A DNA stretch of 64,000 nt from Herbaspirillum sp. ST 5-3 (GCF_004804275.1 NZ_STGI01000002.1:640710-704709); one strand, 5' to 3'; positions 43,692-52,237 are shown, numbered from the stretch's first letter. Numbers and translations are program-made. The notes: generated by a model from the letters alone, not told the origin.

Positions 43692-44672
43692 ATGGCAAAG
43701 TTCTCGAACAGATTGACCCGTGCGCTGAACATTCAGCATCCGATCATCTCCGCGCCAATGGCCTTTGCTGCGGGCGGTGCGCTCGCTGCCGCCGTCAGCA
43801 GGGCCGGGGGACTCGGTCTGATCGGCGGTGGATACGGAGATCCGGCCTGGCTGGAGGATCAGTTTACCGCCGCCGCGGGCCAGCGGGTTGGTGTGGGATT
43901 CATTACGTGGTCGTTACGCAAGTCGCCTTCCTTGTTGACCGATGTGCTGCGACACCGGCCGGCAGCGGTCATGCTGTCCTTTGGCGATCCGCGTCCCTTT
44001 GTCGATGAAATTCGGGATGCGGGCGCGGCCCTGATCTGCCAGTGCCAGAACATGGAGCATGTGATGGACGCAGTCGATGTGGGTGTCGACGTCGTCGTGG
44101 CGCAAGCCGCGGAAGCAGGCGGTCATGGATCTCTCCGGGGCGCATTGAGCTTCGTTCCGGAAGCCGCCGATTACCTTGCGCAGCATGCGCCGGATACCTG
44201 CCTGCTTGCCGCAGGCGGCATTGCGGATGGGCGCGGACTGGCTGCTGCCATCATGCTCGGTGCGGACGGCGTCCTGGCCGGAACGCGTTTTTGGGCTACC
44301 AGGGAAGCACTGGTGGGCGAACGCCACCATCAAGCCATTGTCGATACGGATGGGGATGGCACCCTGCGCACGCGGATCCCGGACATCGCCCGCCAGATCC
44401 CCTGGCCACAGGGATTCACCGCGCGTATCCGTCGCAATGCATTCACCGAGCGCTGGCACGGCCGTGAAGATTTGCTGGAAAAGAACGTCGCCGTGGAGGG
44501 GCCTCGTTACCGACAGGCCTTTGCAGAAGGTGACCCGGACAACACGGCCGTCTGGTTCGGCGAGGCTGCGGGTCTGATCCATGCCATTGAGCCGGCGGCC
44601 GTGATCGTCGAACGGATGGTGGACGAAGCGGCTGATCGTCTTGCGCGTCATGGAGGCGTGACGGTTTCCTGA
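43692..44672 (+). CDS. Nitronate monooxygenase / 2-nitropropane dioxygenase family FMN enzyme
   Basis: A 326-residue TIM-barrel flavoprotein. It has the N-terminal HPIISAPMAFAAGGALAAAVSRAGGLGLIGGG block, the VAQAAEAGGHG FMN-phosphate motif, and AAGGIADGRGLAAAIMLGADGVLAGTRF, typical of class II nitronate monooxygenases, which oxidise alkyl nitronates. AGGA lies 7 bases before ATG 43692. Many members have other unsaturated substrates, so the substrate is uncertain. Neighbouring genes (stress protein, nitroreductase) suggest a stress or nitro-compound theme. Confidence 0.92.
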   Translation: MAKFSNRLTRALNIQHPIISAPMAFAAGGALAAAVSRAGGLGLIGGGYGDPAWLEDQFTAAAGQRVGVGFITWSLRKSPSLLTDVLRHRPAAVMLSFGDPRPFVDEIRDAGAALICQCQNMEHVMDAVDVGVDVVVAQAAEAGGHGSLRGALSFVPEAADYLAQHAPDTCLLAAGGIADGRGLAAAIMLGADGVLAGTRFWATREALVGERHHQAIVDTDGDGTLRTRIPDIARQIPWPQGFTARIRRNAFTERWHGREDLLEKNVAVEGPRYRQAFAEGDPDNTAVWFGEAAGLIHAIEPAAVIVERMVDEAADRLARHGGVTVS

Positions 44673-44746
44673 TTCAATGAAACCGTTCCGGCGCAGACGT
44701 ACCCTTGAATCCCAAGCATTTTCTTTTGAGCACAACAATCGACTTC

Positions 44747-44760
44747 TTGACCTGGATCAC
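44747..44760. promoter_or_regulatory. Candidate FNR/ANR box upstream of the universal stress gene
   Basis: TTGAC-CTGG-ATCAC matches 8 of 10 fixed positions of the FNR/ANR consensus TTGAT-N4-ATCAA. Its centre is about 29 bases before TAGCAT (44783-44788), a possible -10, as in class II activation. It lies 75 bases before the start codon. Confidence 0.45.
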
Positions 44761-44834
44761 CCGAATTCGCCAGACGTAGTCATAGCATCTTGCATATAGA
44801 GCCGAATTTTTCTCAAGGCCCTGCGGAGATCGCC

Positions 44835-45678
44835 ATGGACCGCGCAACGTTTGTCGTTTACATCAATTCCTCGCGTCATATGCGCGATCGCGTTCGCGTG
44901 GCGGCGCAACTTGCGGCGAGTATCGGCGCACACCTTGTCGGGGTGGCTTCGACATTGATGGATGAATCTCCCTTACATGAATTGCGTCGGCAGCGAAGCC
45001 GCATCTGTGTTGACCGCTTACCTCGAGCGTGTTCGGGAGAAGGCGGCGGCCGATCTTGAAGTATTCGAGAGCATCGCCCGCAGCAACGGCGTCAGCTCGT
45101 ATGAAAAGCGTATTATCGAAGCCGACCCGGGCATGGCGCTCTGTCTTCAGGGACGCTACAGCGACTTGCTGATTGTCGGGCAAGTCGATCCGGACGATCC
45201 GCTCGACGAGCCGCGCAATCTTCCGGAATATGTTCTTGTCAATGCAGGACGGCCGCTTGTGATCTGTCCGCATTCCACGCGTCCGGAGACGATTGGAAGA
45301 CGCTGTGTTGTGGCATGGGATGGAAGCATGGAGGCGTCGCGCGCGATCACTGGCGCCATGCCATTTCTGCGCAATGCAGGCCAGGTGCTATTGAGCGTGA
45401 TCGATCCGAAGATCGGGGAAGGCGCGCACGGGCAAGAGCCGGGAGCGGACATGGCGCTCTTTCTTGCGCGGCACGGCATCAGGCTGGAGGTCGCCAGTAT
45501 GCGCACTGGTGAACGGATCGACGTCGGTGAAGCCCTGTTGGACCAAGTGTCGCGCTTTGGCGCCGATTTGCTGGTGATGGGCGGCTATGGGCATTCGCGC
45601 TTTCGCGAAATCGTGCTTGGCGGCGTGACCGCAACCATCTTCCGGTCCATGACCTGTCCCGTTCTCATGGCGCATTGA
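44835..45678 (+). pseudogene. Universal stress protein gene with a frameshift
   Basis: Two overlapping frames together encode one UspA-family protein. ATG 44835 (GGAG upstream) opens MDRATFVVYINSSRHMRDRV with AAQLAASIGAHLVGVAST, the N-terminal Usp strand and helix. The frame then diverges, and from about 44970 the next frame continues with EAASVLTAYLERVREKAAADLEVFE, VVAWDGSMEASRAI and the ATP-binding-type GADLLVMGGYGHSRFREIVLGG, ending normally at 45678. The shift lies between about 44960 and 44985. It may be a true mutation, a sequencing error or, less likely, programmed. The downstream frame alone (ATG 44962) lacks the first strand and a ribosome site. Confidence 0.75.
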
Positions 45679-45741
45679 CGCGGCGGCATTGGCCGATATG
45701 AAATCGGGTTGGCCGAATGGCCGCGCACTGTGTTCAAGGCT

Positions 45742-46404
45742 TCATTGCGTGCCGCCGGGATAGCCAACAGGATAGCCGACGGTCTGCGACAGCAATACCT
45801 GTTGATCGTGTGTCAGGCCAAGTGCGTCGGCGATCGCCGACCGATCGATCCAGGCGCGGATCACCGTTGCCAGGCCATTGCTGGCGGCGAACAGGTACAC
45901 GTTCTGCGCAATCGCGCCGGCCGCGGCGTAAGCGAAGGCTTCGCGTTGTCCTGCCGGCACCATGCTCATCCGCCGATGGTCGGCAACATACACCAGATCC
46001 AGCGGCGCCTCATCCACGAAATCCTGATATCCGGTCACGCGCCGCACGTCGCTCCCCGACACCAGATGCAAGGCATGCGCCGTGGGGTCGTATTGATAGG
46101 CGCCGCCGGGCAGTGCCACGAACACGTCTATCTCCTGGGCGTTCAGCGCGGAAGGTGCGGTGCGGAAGCCATCCGGACGGTTCACGCCATAGGCTGCCCA
46201 AAGCAGTCCGGAAAGCAGGGGTAGGGTCAGGGCATCTCGTGCAAATTCACGCGTCGACCGGCGCTCCGCCAGCGCTTCCATCAATGGGAGGCCGCCATGT
46301 TTCACCGGCGGCGGCAGCGCAATGGAGGCTGTCGATTCCCCGAGGGCAGGTTTGGGCCGCAGCTTGCCCATCATTCCGAGTGCCAGTTTGGTCATGGTCG
46401 CCAT
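45742..46404 (-). CDS. Nitroreductase family protein (SagB-type)
   Basis: A 220-residue FMN-dependent nitroreductase-fold protein. The motif ERRSTREFARDALTLPLLSGLLWAAYGVN is the characteristic first FMN-binding Arg segment, followed by TAPSALNAQEIDVFVAL and a C-terminal QNVYLFAASNGLATVIRAWID segment. It resembles the SagB/ThcOx-like dehydrogenase subgroup. ATG 46404 was chosen with GGACGG upstream. Residues 1-35 look hydrophobic enough for partial membrane contact. It converges on the stress-protein gene 63 bases away. Physiological substrate unknown. Confidence 0.85.
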   Translation of the reverse strand: MATMTKLALGMMGKLRPKPALGESTASIALPPPVKHGGLPLMEALAERRSTREFARDALTLPLLSGLLWAAYGVNRPDGFRTAPSALNAQEIDVFVALPGGAYQYDPTAHALHLVSGSDVRRVTGYQDFVDEAPLDLVYVADHRRMSMVPAGQREAFAYAAAGAIAQNVYLFAASNGLATVIRAWIDRSAIADALGLTHDQQVLLSQTVGYPVGYPGGTQ

Positions 46405-46475
46405 CGCCGTCCTTTGCTCGATCCCGGATCGCACGCACACATGGATCAAGGCTATTCTGATGCGCTACCGGCATC

Positions 46476-46489
46476 TTGACAGTGCTCAA
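46476..46489. promoter_or_regulatory. Candidate FNR/ANR box upstream of the nitroreductase gene
   Basis: TTGAC-AGTG-CTCAA keeps 8 of 10 consensus positions of TTGAT-N4-ATCAA. It lies 72 bases before the nitroreductase ATG (minus strand), nearly the same distance as the box before the universal stress gene. The -10 match downstream is weak. Confidence 0.4.
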
Positions 46490-46585
46490 CGTTGAACGTG
46501 AGGCGCGTCTATCGAGTTGTCGGACAAGGACGGACATCTTCACGCGTTGCTCCCAGGTCGCTGAAGACATCGAGTCGCGCTTCGC

Positions 46586-46939
46586 TTACTTCGCTCCGCC
46601 GCTGTCGAAACCATCCGCGCCAAAGTACCGAGGGTCGGGCGCGACATAAGCCTCCACCGGACGGTCCAGCACGCCGGGTGGCGCCACGCGGCTCAGGTCA
46701 AAGGAATTGACGGTGCGCGCCACGTTGAAGGTCCAGGCAAACGCTTTGTCACCCACGACGAATTTGACGGTGTCGCCGCCGGTGACATTGACCCACCTGG
46801 TGCCGGGTTGGATCGTGATGGTTTGTGTGGCAGCCGTCAACGGCGCGGGATCGCCAAAGAGTGCCGTCATTTGTTCGGGGCTCTTGTGCGCGCATGCAGA
46901 CAGGAAAAGCACCGTTGCGCAGGTGAATAGCCGCTTCAT
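46586..46939 (-). CDS. CzcE-like metal-resistance lipoprotein
   Basis: A 117-residue protein with a signal peptide and lipobox-like LSAC (Cys16). The mature part TQTITIQPGTRWVNVTGG, then DTVKFVVGDKAFAWTFN, matches the CzcE domain of periplasmic heavy-metal proteins in Cupriavidus. CzcE binds copper at the cell envelope; His residues are few here, so metal binding is not evident. AGGGG sits 6 bases before ATG 46939, which decides this start over ATG 46945. It is a single gene, divergent from the hydroxyacyl-CoA dehydrogenase. Confidence 0.82.
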   Translation of the reverse strand: MKRLFTCATVLFLSACAHKSPEQMTALFGDPAPLTAATQTITIQPGTRWVNVTGGDTVKFVVGDKAFAWTFNVARTVNSFDLSRVAPPGVLDRPVEAYVAPDPRYFGADGFDSGGAK

Positions 46940-47124
46940 ACGCATCCCCTTCGATTGACCACCTGATTTCGACACCGGTACGCGATTTCGGTTCGGCGCG
47001 CATGATGCCGCGGCGCATCGAATAGTTTGAGCGGCGCAGAATGTAAAATGCTGCCGAATCCTCTCCGTTATACGGGGATGCGCATTTTCAGTACAACGCA
47101 TTTCATCCAATCAAAGGGAACATC

Positions 47125-47973
47125 ATGGGCATTCAAACGATAGGTATCGTCGGCGCCGGACAAATGGGAAGCGGCATCGCGCAAGTATGTACATTGGCGG
47201 GCATGAACGTCATCATGCGTGACATCAACGACGCGGCCGTGCAACGCGGGATCGCCGGCATTTCGTCGCTGCTCGAACGTGCAGTCAACAAGGCAAAGAT
47301 GACTTCCGAAGAGATGAGCGCGGCGCTCGGGCGGATCAGCGGCACCACCGAACTGAGCCAGCTTGCCAAGGCCGATTTCATCATCGAGGCGGCGACGGAA
47401 AACCTGGAGCTCAAGCTGCGCATCCTGAAGGAAATCGATGCGCTGGCCAAGCCCGGAACCATCATCGCGACCAATACCTCGTCGATATCGATTACCAAGC
47501 TGGCGGCGGCCATGTCGCGTCCGCAGCAATTTGTCGGGATGCACTTCTTCAATCCGGTGCCGGTGATGGCGCTGGTGGAAGTCATTCGGGGTATTCAGAC
47601 CAGCGACGAGACGGTTGCCGTGACCGAGGAGCTCGCGAAGAAGACCGGCAAGACGCCGATCCTTGTGAAGAATTCGCCCGGTTTCGTAGTCAACCGCATC
47701 CTTGTGCCGATGATTAATGAGGCGGTGTTCGTGCTGCAGGAAGGGATTGCCAGCGCCGAGGAAATCGATGCCGGCATGAAGCTGGGCGCGAATCATCCGA
47801 TCGGGCCGCTGGCGCTGGCCGACCTCATCGGACTTGATACTTGCCTGGCGGTGATGGAGGTGTTCTATCGCGATTTCAACGATCCGAAGTACCGTCCCGC
47901 ACCACTGCTGAAGGAAATGGTCGATGCCGGTTTCCTCGGCAGAAAGACCAAGCGCGGTTTCTATCGGTACTGA
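47125..47973 (+). CDS. 3-hydroxybutyryl-CoA dehydrogenase
   Basis: A 282-residue NAD(P)-dependent 3-hydroxyacyl-CoA dehydrogenase. The nucleotide motif is [15 protein letters not shown], the catalytic His is in [11 protein letters not shown], and the family signature [18 protein letters not shown] is followed by [18 protein letters not shown]. Length and lack of a hydratase domain fit the short Hbd/PaaH type, used in butanoate and polyhydroxybutyrate-linked metabolism or phenylacetate breakdown. It appears monocistronic. The direction of its reaction cannot be read from the sequence. Confidence 0.95.
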   Translation: MGIQTIGIVGAGQMGSGIAQVCTLAGMNVIMRDINDAAVQRGIAGISSLLERAVNKAKMTSEEMSAALGRISGTTELSQLAKADFIIEAATENLELKLRILKEIDALAKPGTIIATNTSSISITKLAAAMSRPQQFVGMHFFNPVPVMALVEVIRGIQTSDETVAVTEELAKKTGKTPILVKNSPGFVVNRILVPMINEAVFVLQEGIASAEEIDAGMKLGANHPIGPLALADLIGLDTCLAVMEVFYRDFNDPKYRPAPLLKEMVDAGFLGRKTKRGFYRY

Positions 47974-48015
47974 TCGGCTGCATTGCCGGCCGGGTGGGAC
48001 AACGAGGGATGGCGC

Positions 48016-48213
48016 TTATTCCCCGGACTGCTCGGCCGGTTGTTCTTCCGCGTCGAGGCCCCATTCTTGCCAGTCCTCGCCGAACAATTCAACCGGATGC
48101 TGGGTGCGTTCCGAACCGTTCCCGCACGCCAGCGAACCGACCGGGCAGAACTTGTCGCAGCCCCAGCAGATGCGCTCGGGATGTTTCGGGTTGACGGGAA
48201 ATTTCTTTGCCAT
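48016..48213 (-). CDS. DUF3079 small cysteine-rich protein
   Basis: A 65-residue protein beginning MAKKFPVNPKHPERICWGCD, then KFCPVGSLACGNGSERTQHP, which I recognise as the DUF3079 family of Proteobacteria. Four cysteines (CWGC, KFC, LACG) could bind a metal or iron-sulfur cluster, and the acidic C terminus is variable. Function unknown. It is convergent with the hydroxyacyl-CoA dehydrogenase, 42 bases apart. Confidence 0.85.
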   Translation of the reverse strand: MAKKFPVNPKHPERICWGCDKFCPVGSLACGNGSERTQHPVELFGEDWQEWGLDAEEQPAEQSGE

Positions 48214-48409
48214 GTCGGGTGCCTGCTACAGAGAGTGCGGCTGGCCGAATGTCTTGGCATCAGTCGCGGAATGAAGCTGTCCTGCATCGCGATGCGTGAT
48301 GGAGCATACTTTACCATAAGATTCATCTTAAATGCATCTTTTTGGGCGAACTGCCGCCGCCGAGATGCGATCGCCGGCATCTCCTGATACCGGGGCGCGA
48401 ATCCTGAGC

Positions 48410-49099
48410 TCAGTGCAGCGCGCCGAACACCTTGCTGATGATCTTGCTGCCGGTTCCGATCGGATCACGGCGAATCGCCTTTTCTTCCTCGGCGATCATC
48501 GTATACAGGCCGTCAAGCGCGCGCTGCGTCACATAATCTTCCACGGTCGCTTGTTGCCGCGCCACGCCGAGTTTGGAGACCTGGCCCATCGCCCCGTTGT
48601 ATTTGGCGGAGAGATCGGCACGATCCGTGATCTTCTTCACAATTGGCAAAAACTTTTGCGTGAGCGGTGCCGAGGTCTTGGCGCGGAAGAAGTCGGTGAC
48701 CGAGGTATCGCCGCCCGTCAGTATCTGTTTGGCGTCGGCCACTGACATCGAATGGATGGCATCGAGCAGCAGGGGTTTGGCCATCGGCACGGCCGCTTCG
48801 GCGGCGTGGTTCATCGCGACCACCAGTTCATCGAGCTGTTCGCCGCGCCCCGTCATTTTCATGACCGGACGCGCCTTCTCCAGGATCGGCGGCAGCTGGA
48901 TCTTGACCTTTTCATTGTTGAGGAAACCATTCGGGACGCCGAGTTTGCCGACTGCCGACACCGCGCCTTTTTCGAGTGCCGCCTTCAAGCCGCTGGTGGC
49001 ATCCTGATTGGACAAATCATCCAGGGAAACTGCCATCGCGCCGGACGCGCACAAACACAAGCTGATCAGCAAGGACTTTGCGAGAGGAAACATTGACAT
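48410..49099 (-). CDS. DUF4197 exported protein
   Basis: About 229 residues with a cleavable signal peptide (FPLAKSLLISLCLCASGAMA) followed by the DUF4197 family core: SGLKAALEKGAVSAVGKLG, GRGEQLDELVVAMNHAAEAA, GGDTSVTDFFRAKT and ALDGLYTMIAEEEKAIRRDP. It is predicted periplasmic; the function of the family is unknown. GAGGAG lies 5 bases before ATG 49099. A perfect 26-base palindrome starts 17 bases upstream of the start codon and probably controls it. Confidence 0.88.
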   Translation of the reverse strand: MSMFPLAKSLLISLCLCASGAMAVSLDDLSNQDATSGLKAALEKGAVSAVGKLGVPNGFLNNEKVKIQLPPILEKARPVMKMTGRGEQLDELVVAMNHAAEAAVPMAKPLLLDAIHSMSVADAKQILTGGDTSVTDFFRAKTSAPLTQKFLPIVKKITDRADLSAKYNGAMGQVSKLGVARQQATVEDYVTQRALDGLYTMIAEEEKAIRRDPIGTGSKIISKVFGALH

Positions 49100-49115
49100 G
49101 GCCACTCCTCTGTTC

Positions 49116-49141
49116 ACTGTTGATAAATGTTTATCAACAGT
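49116..49141. promoter_or_regulatory. Perfect 26-base palindrome, likely operator
   Basis: ACTGTTGATAAA-TG-TTTATCAACAGT has 12-base perfect arms around a 2-base centre. It lies just upstream of the DUF4197 start (minus) and 162 bases before the SUMF1-domain gene (plus). It is too symmetrical and AT-rich to be chance in this GC-rich region, and lacks a terminator T-run. Confidence 0.7.
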
Positions 49142-49302
49142 CTAGGTCGGACCGAGGCATTTTGCTAATGGCAATGCCGTTGCGCAAGCATGCTTGTTCG
49201 CTGTGCCGATTCATTCCCGCAAGTAAGGAAATGCTAAGATAAATCCGTGTTTCGTGGCGGTCTTCTTTTGCCGCCTGCCCAATCCACTCTCTCGGATCTA
49301 CC

Positions 49303-50307
49303 ATGTATACACGGCCGACGATCTTCCTGTTCGCGTTTCTGATGGCTTCTTCCGCAGGGGCGGGCGCGCCGCCCTCGACGCCACAGGAAGCGATCAGGAA
49401 TTCGCTGGACATGAAGTTTGTCCTGGTTCCGGCCGGCGAATTCATGATGGGCAGCGATGAGTCGCCGGCCGCGCTTTCCAGGGATTATCCGCAATACGAC
49501 TCGCAGCGCTTTCTGCTTCTGGCCGACGAAGCGCCGGTGCACAAGGTGCGCATCACCAAAGCGTTTTACATGGGGCAGTACGAGGTGACGGTCGGCCAGT
49601 TCAGGCGCTTTTTGCAGGAGTCGGGCTACAAGCCGGAGTCGGTGGCGGATGGTACCGGCGGCTACGGATTCAACCGCGAGTACGATCCGGCCAAGTCCGA
49701 GCGCGGCGATGCCTTCGAGGGGCGCAATCCGAAGTATTCATGGAGCAATCCGGGCTTTGCGCAAGGAGAGGATCATCCAGTGGTGAACGTGACCTGGAAC
49801 GACGCGACGGCCATGGCGAAGTGGCTGAGCGAGCGCGAAGGAAAGCATTATCGCTTGCCGACGGAAGCGGAATGGGAATATGCGGCACGCGCCGGGACGC
49901 GCACGCGCTACTACAGCGGGGATGACCCGCAGTCGCTGGTCAGGATCGCCAATACCTTCGACGCCGACACGAAGAAAGACTGGCCCAAGTGGGAAGCCTT
50001 TGCGCTGGCGGGACATGACGGATTCGAATTCACTGCCCCGGTGGGCAGCTTTGCGCCGAACGCCTTCGGCCTGTACGACATGCTCGGCAACGCGTGGGAG
50101 TGGTGCGCGGACTGGCATGCCGACGACTATTACGTCCGCTCGCCGGTGAATGATCCGCAGGGACCGGAGTCGGGCTCGGTGCGGGTGCGGCGCGGAGGAT
50201 CGTGGCACACCTGGTCCTTCTATGCACGATCCTCGTATCGCAACTGGAATACACCGCAGACGCGCTATACCCTGGTCGGCATGCGCCTGGTGCGCGAAGC
50301 GGACTAA
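49303..50307 (+). CDS. Exported SUMF1/formylglycine-generating-enzyme-like protein
   Basis: A 334-residue protein with a signal peptide (FLFAFLMASSAGAGA) and one SUMF1 domain: FVLVPAGEFMMGSDE, YEVTVGQFRRFL, HPVVNVTWNDATAMAKWLS, YRLPTEAEWEYAARAG, GLYDMLGNAWEWCADW and VRRGGSWHTWSFYARSSYRNW. True formylglycine enzymes have two copper-binding catalytic Cys in this last block; here it has none, so sulfatase maturation is unlikely. Many bacterial members are binding or regulatory proteins. It stands alone, with a long hairpin right after the stop. Confidence 0.88.
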   Translation: MYTRPTIFLFAFLMASSAGAGAPPSTPQEAIRNSLDMKFVLVPAGEFMMGSDESPAALSRDYPQYDSQRFLLLADEAPVHKVRITKAFYMGQYEVTVGQFRRFLQESGYKPESVADGTGGYGFNREYDPAKSERGDAFEGRNPKYSWSNPGFAQGEDHPVVNVTWNDATAMAKWLSEREGKHYRLPTEAEWEYAARAGTRTRYYSGDDPQSLVRIANTFDADTKKDWPKWEAFALAGHDGFEFTAPVGSFAPNAFGLYDMLGNAWEWCADWHADDYYVRSPVNDPQGPESGSVRVRRGGSWHTWSFYARSSYRNWNTPQTRYTLVGMRLVREAD

Positions 50308-50354
50308 GGCGCCGCGCAGAAATAACTTGCACAAGTTATCCCTGCACGGCGCCT
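50307..50354. terminator. Long imperfect hairpin between convergent genes
   Basis: AGGCGCCG (50307-50314) pairs with CGGCGCCT (50347-50354); inside, GCAG pairs with CTGC, and ATAACTTG pairs with CAAGTTAT around a 2-base loop. It sits between the plus gene ending 50307 and the minus gene ending 50360. No T-run follows, so the terminator role is likely but not certain. Confidence 0.5.
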
Positions 50355-50359
50355 AAGCG

Positions 50360-50596
50360 TCACTTTCCGGGGCTTGACTTCGGTTCAGGCTCGAAGGCAA
50401 AGCGGGGTTTCTGTTCTTCCGGCGTCGGGCGGCGATCTGCGTACTCCTGCTCCTCAACCACATCGACATACTGGCTGCCGTCGAGCGGTTTGCCGGCGTA
50501 GGGATTTCCGATAAACGGGCTATGCACGGTATAGGCGGACGTCTGTTGAGTCCCGCGGTTCGCCGCACCCGGTGAGGGTTTGGTCTTCCGTTTCAT
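50360..50596 (-). CDS. Hypothetical 78-residue polar protein
   Basis: A 78-residue hydrophilic protein (MKRKTKPSPGAANRGTQQTS start) rich in Pro, Gln, Lys and Glu, without hydrophobic segments or recognised motifs. AAGGAG lies 7 bases before ATG 50596, so it is probably translated. The longer open frame upstream reads through the tRNA gene and is not real. Likely disordered or DNA/RNA-binding; function unknown. It follows tRNA-Thr in the same direction after the tRNA terminator. Confidence 0.62.
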   Translation of the reverse strand: MKRKTKPSPGAANRGTQQTSAYTVHSPFIGNPYAGKPLDGSQYVDVVEEQEYADRRPTPEEQKPRFAFEPEPKSSPGK

Positions 50597-50670
50597 GATG
50601 AGCTCCTTGTAAGAACTGATCTTTAGATACCGAAACACCATCACGGTTCGACCGATATTTGCATCAATGA

Positions 50671-50698
50671 AAAAGGGCCTGTCGCAAGACAGGCCCTT
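50671..50698 (-). terminator. Intrinsic terminator of tRNA-Thr
   Basis: AAGGGCCTGTC and GACAGGCCCTT form an 11-base-pair stem with a 4-base loop; on the minus strand the stem is followed by TTTTT. It begins a few bases after the tRNA 3' end. Confidence 0.85.
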
Positions 50699-50703
50699 GA
50701 TGA

Positions 50704-50779
50704 TGGTGCCGGCTGAAGGATTCGAACCTCCCACCTGATGATTACAAATCAACTGCTCTGCCGAATGAGCTAAGCCGGC
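50704..50779 (-). tRNA. tRNA-Thr (anticodon TGT)
   Basis: The minus-strand sequence folds as a 76-base tRNA: acceptor GCCGGCT/AGCCGGC with encoded CCA, D-arm GCTC/GAGC, anticodon loop TTTGTAA (TGT at 34-36), T-loop TTCGAAT. The anticodon stem has one T-T mismatch, otherwise cloverleaf pairing is complete. It decodes ACA and related Thr codons. Confidence 0.96.
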
Positions 50780-50900
50780 GCTTTTTTGTGCGGAACTAGA
50801 CTCATCGTACTTATCGCTCAGGCATCAATATTGAGCCTGCATAAGCTTCTTTCGCGCCAGGAGTGGTTTTCAGCGGCATGGTTTGCGTACGGGCAAGCGC

Positions 50901-52076
50901 TTACGCCGCTTCGGCCGTGTCCGACAGTCGGCCGCGATACAGCGCGGCAATCAGGTCGGATTGGGTCACCATGCCGGCCAGCCGCCGTTCGCGATCGATG
51001 ATCGGGATGTGGTGCAGTCCGATATCCGACAGCAAGGGCACCAGGTCGACGATGTGCATGTCGCTGCGCGCGGTACGCGGCGTGCGCGTCATGATCTGCC
51101 CGACCACTTCCGGTTTGTTCGAATGGGTGTGCGCGGTGCGCCGGATGAACTGGCGCAATTTGTCGTCGAAACCCCGGTAGACGTCGAGATTGGCGTTTTT
51201 CATGAAATCGACGAAGGTCACGATGCCGATCAGGCGGCGTGCGCGGTCGACCACCGGCAGCGCCTTGACCTTGTGCTTGCGCAGCAGCGACCAGGCTTCT
51301 TCGAGTTCGGTGCCGAACTCCACCGTGACCACGTCGCGCGACATGATGTCGGCACAGGTGATCTCGCCGAAGCGGCGGCGATAGGCGTGCATCTCGGTCT
51401 GCAGGAACAGCGACTCCAGGTCATCGCGGCTGATGTCCAGCACCTCGTTGTATTGCTTGAGCACTTCGTCCAGATCGGCAGGCGTAAAGCCGAGGCGGTC
51501 GCGCGGCAGGGCGTCCTTGGTGCCGTGCGTATTGCTGTGATCGGGATGCGCGAGATGCGGATAGCGATGGCGCGTGGCGTTGTTGAAAACGAGCGCGACC
51601 AGCAGCAGCAAGAAAGAGTTCAGTCCCACCGGGGCCAGTACGAAATCGAAGCCCGCGGCCCGGACCGCCGGCCCGCCGATCACAGCGCTCATGGCGATGG
51701 CGCCTCCGGGCGGATGCAGGCAGCGCAGGGCAAACATGGCGGCGATCGCGAGCGGCATGGCGAGGGCGCCCGCCATCAAGGGATCATCGATCAGCCGCGC
51801 GCAAGCCACGCCAACGATCGCGGAGACGATATTCCCGCCGACGATGGACCAGGGTTGCGCCAGCGGACTGGCTGGCAATGCAAACAGCAGGACGGCGGAT
51901 GCGCCGATCGGTGCGACCAGCGCGAGCGCCGCACCCGGCCCGAGGACCAGCCGGCTTATTGCGCCGGTGAGGACAATGCCGATCATGGCGCCACAGCAGG
52001 CGCGCAGGCGCTCCGCGCCATTGGTTGCCAGCGGACTGGGCAAATAGGCGCGAAGCCGGTGCAAAACCTTTCTCAA
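50901..52076 (-). CDS. HPP family membrane protein with two CBS domains
   Basis: A 391-residue protein. The N-terminal half has four hydrophobic segments containing the HPP signature (LRCLHPPGGAIAMSA) and APIGASAVLLFALPASPLAQPW, as in nitrite/anion-transport-like HPP proteins. After a linker, two CBS repeats follow: IMSRDVVTVEFGTELEEAW with HKVKALPVVDRARRLIGIVT, and IMTRTPRTARSDMHIVDLV with IPIIDRERRLAGMVTQSDLIAAL. CBS pairs bind adenosine nucleotides and may gate transport. A TTG at 52076 (GGAG 9 bases upstream) is the start. Substrate unknown. Confidence 0.9.
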   Translation of the reverse strand: MRKVLHRLRAYLPSPLATNGAERLRACCGAMIGIVLTGAISRLVLGPGAALALVAPIGASAVLLFALPASPLAQPWSIVGGNIVSAIVGVACARLIDDPLMAGALAMPLAIAAMFALRCLHPPGGAIAMSAVIGGPAVRAAGFDFVLAPVGLNSFLLLLVALVFNNATRHRYPHLAHPDHSNTHGTKDALPRDRLGFTPADLDEVLKQYNEVLDISRDDLESLFLQTEMHAYRRRFGEITCADIMSRDVVTVEFGTELEEAWSLLRKHKVKALPVVDRARRLIGIVTFVDFMKNANLDVYRGFDDKLRQFIRRTAHTHSNKPEVVGQIMTRTPRTARSDMHIVDLVPLLSDIGLHHIPIIDRERRLAGMVTQSDLIAALYRGRLSDTAEAA

Positions 52077-52237
52077 TTGTTATTACTCCAAGGGAACGCT
52101 TGCTGGTGTTGCCAGCGAGGCAAAAAGCTGGGCAGTTTACACCGATCTTTCCTTTCTCGTTTGAAAGGGGGCCAATGGGTAAATGTTGCGCGAACGGCAA
52201 GCGGAAATCGCTGCAAAATCGCTGCGAAATCGCCGGC

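Noticed and set aside
43674..43692. FNR-like site TTGAC...ATCAA before the nitronate monooxygenase gene
   Set aside because: The half-sites are 9 bases apart instead of 4 and overlap the ribosome site and start codon.
50597..50752. Upstream extension of the hypothetical gene at 50360
   Set aside because: It reads through the tRNA-Thr gene and its terminator, so it cannot be a real coding start.
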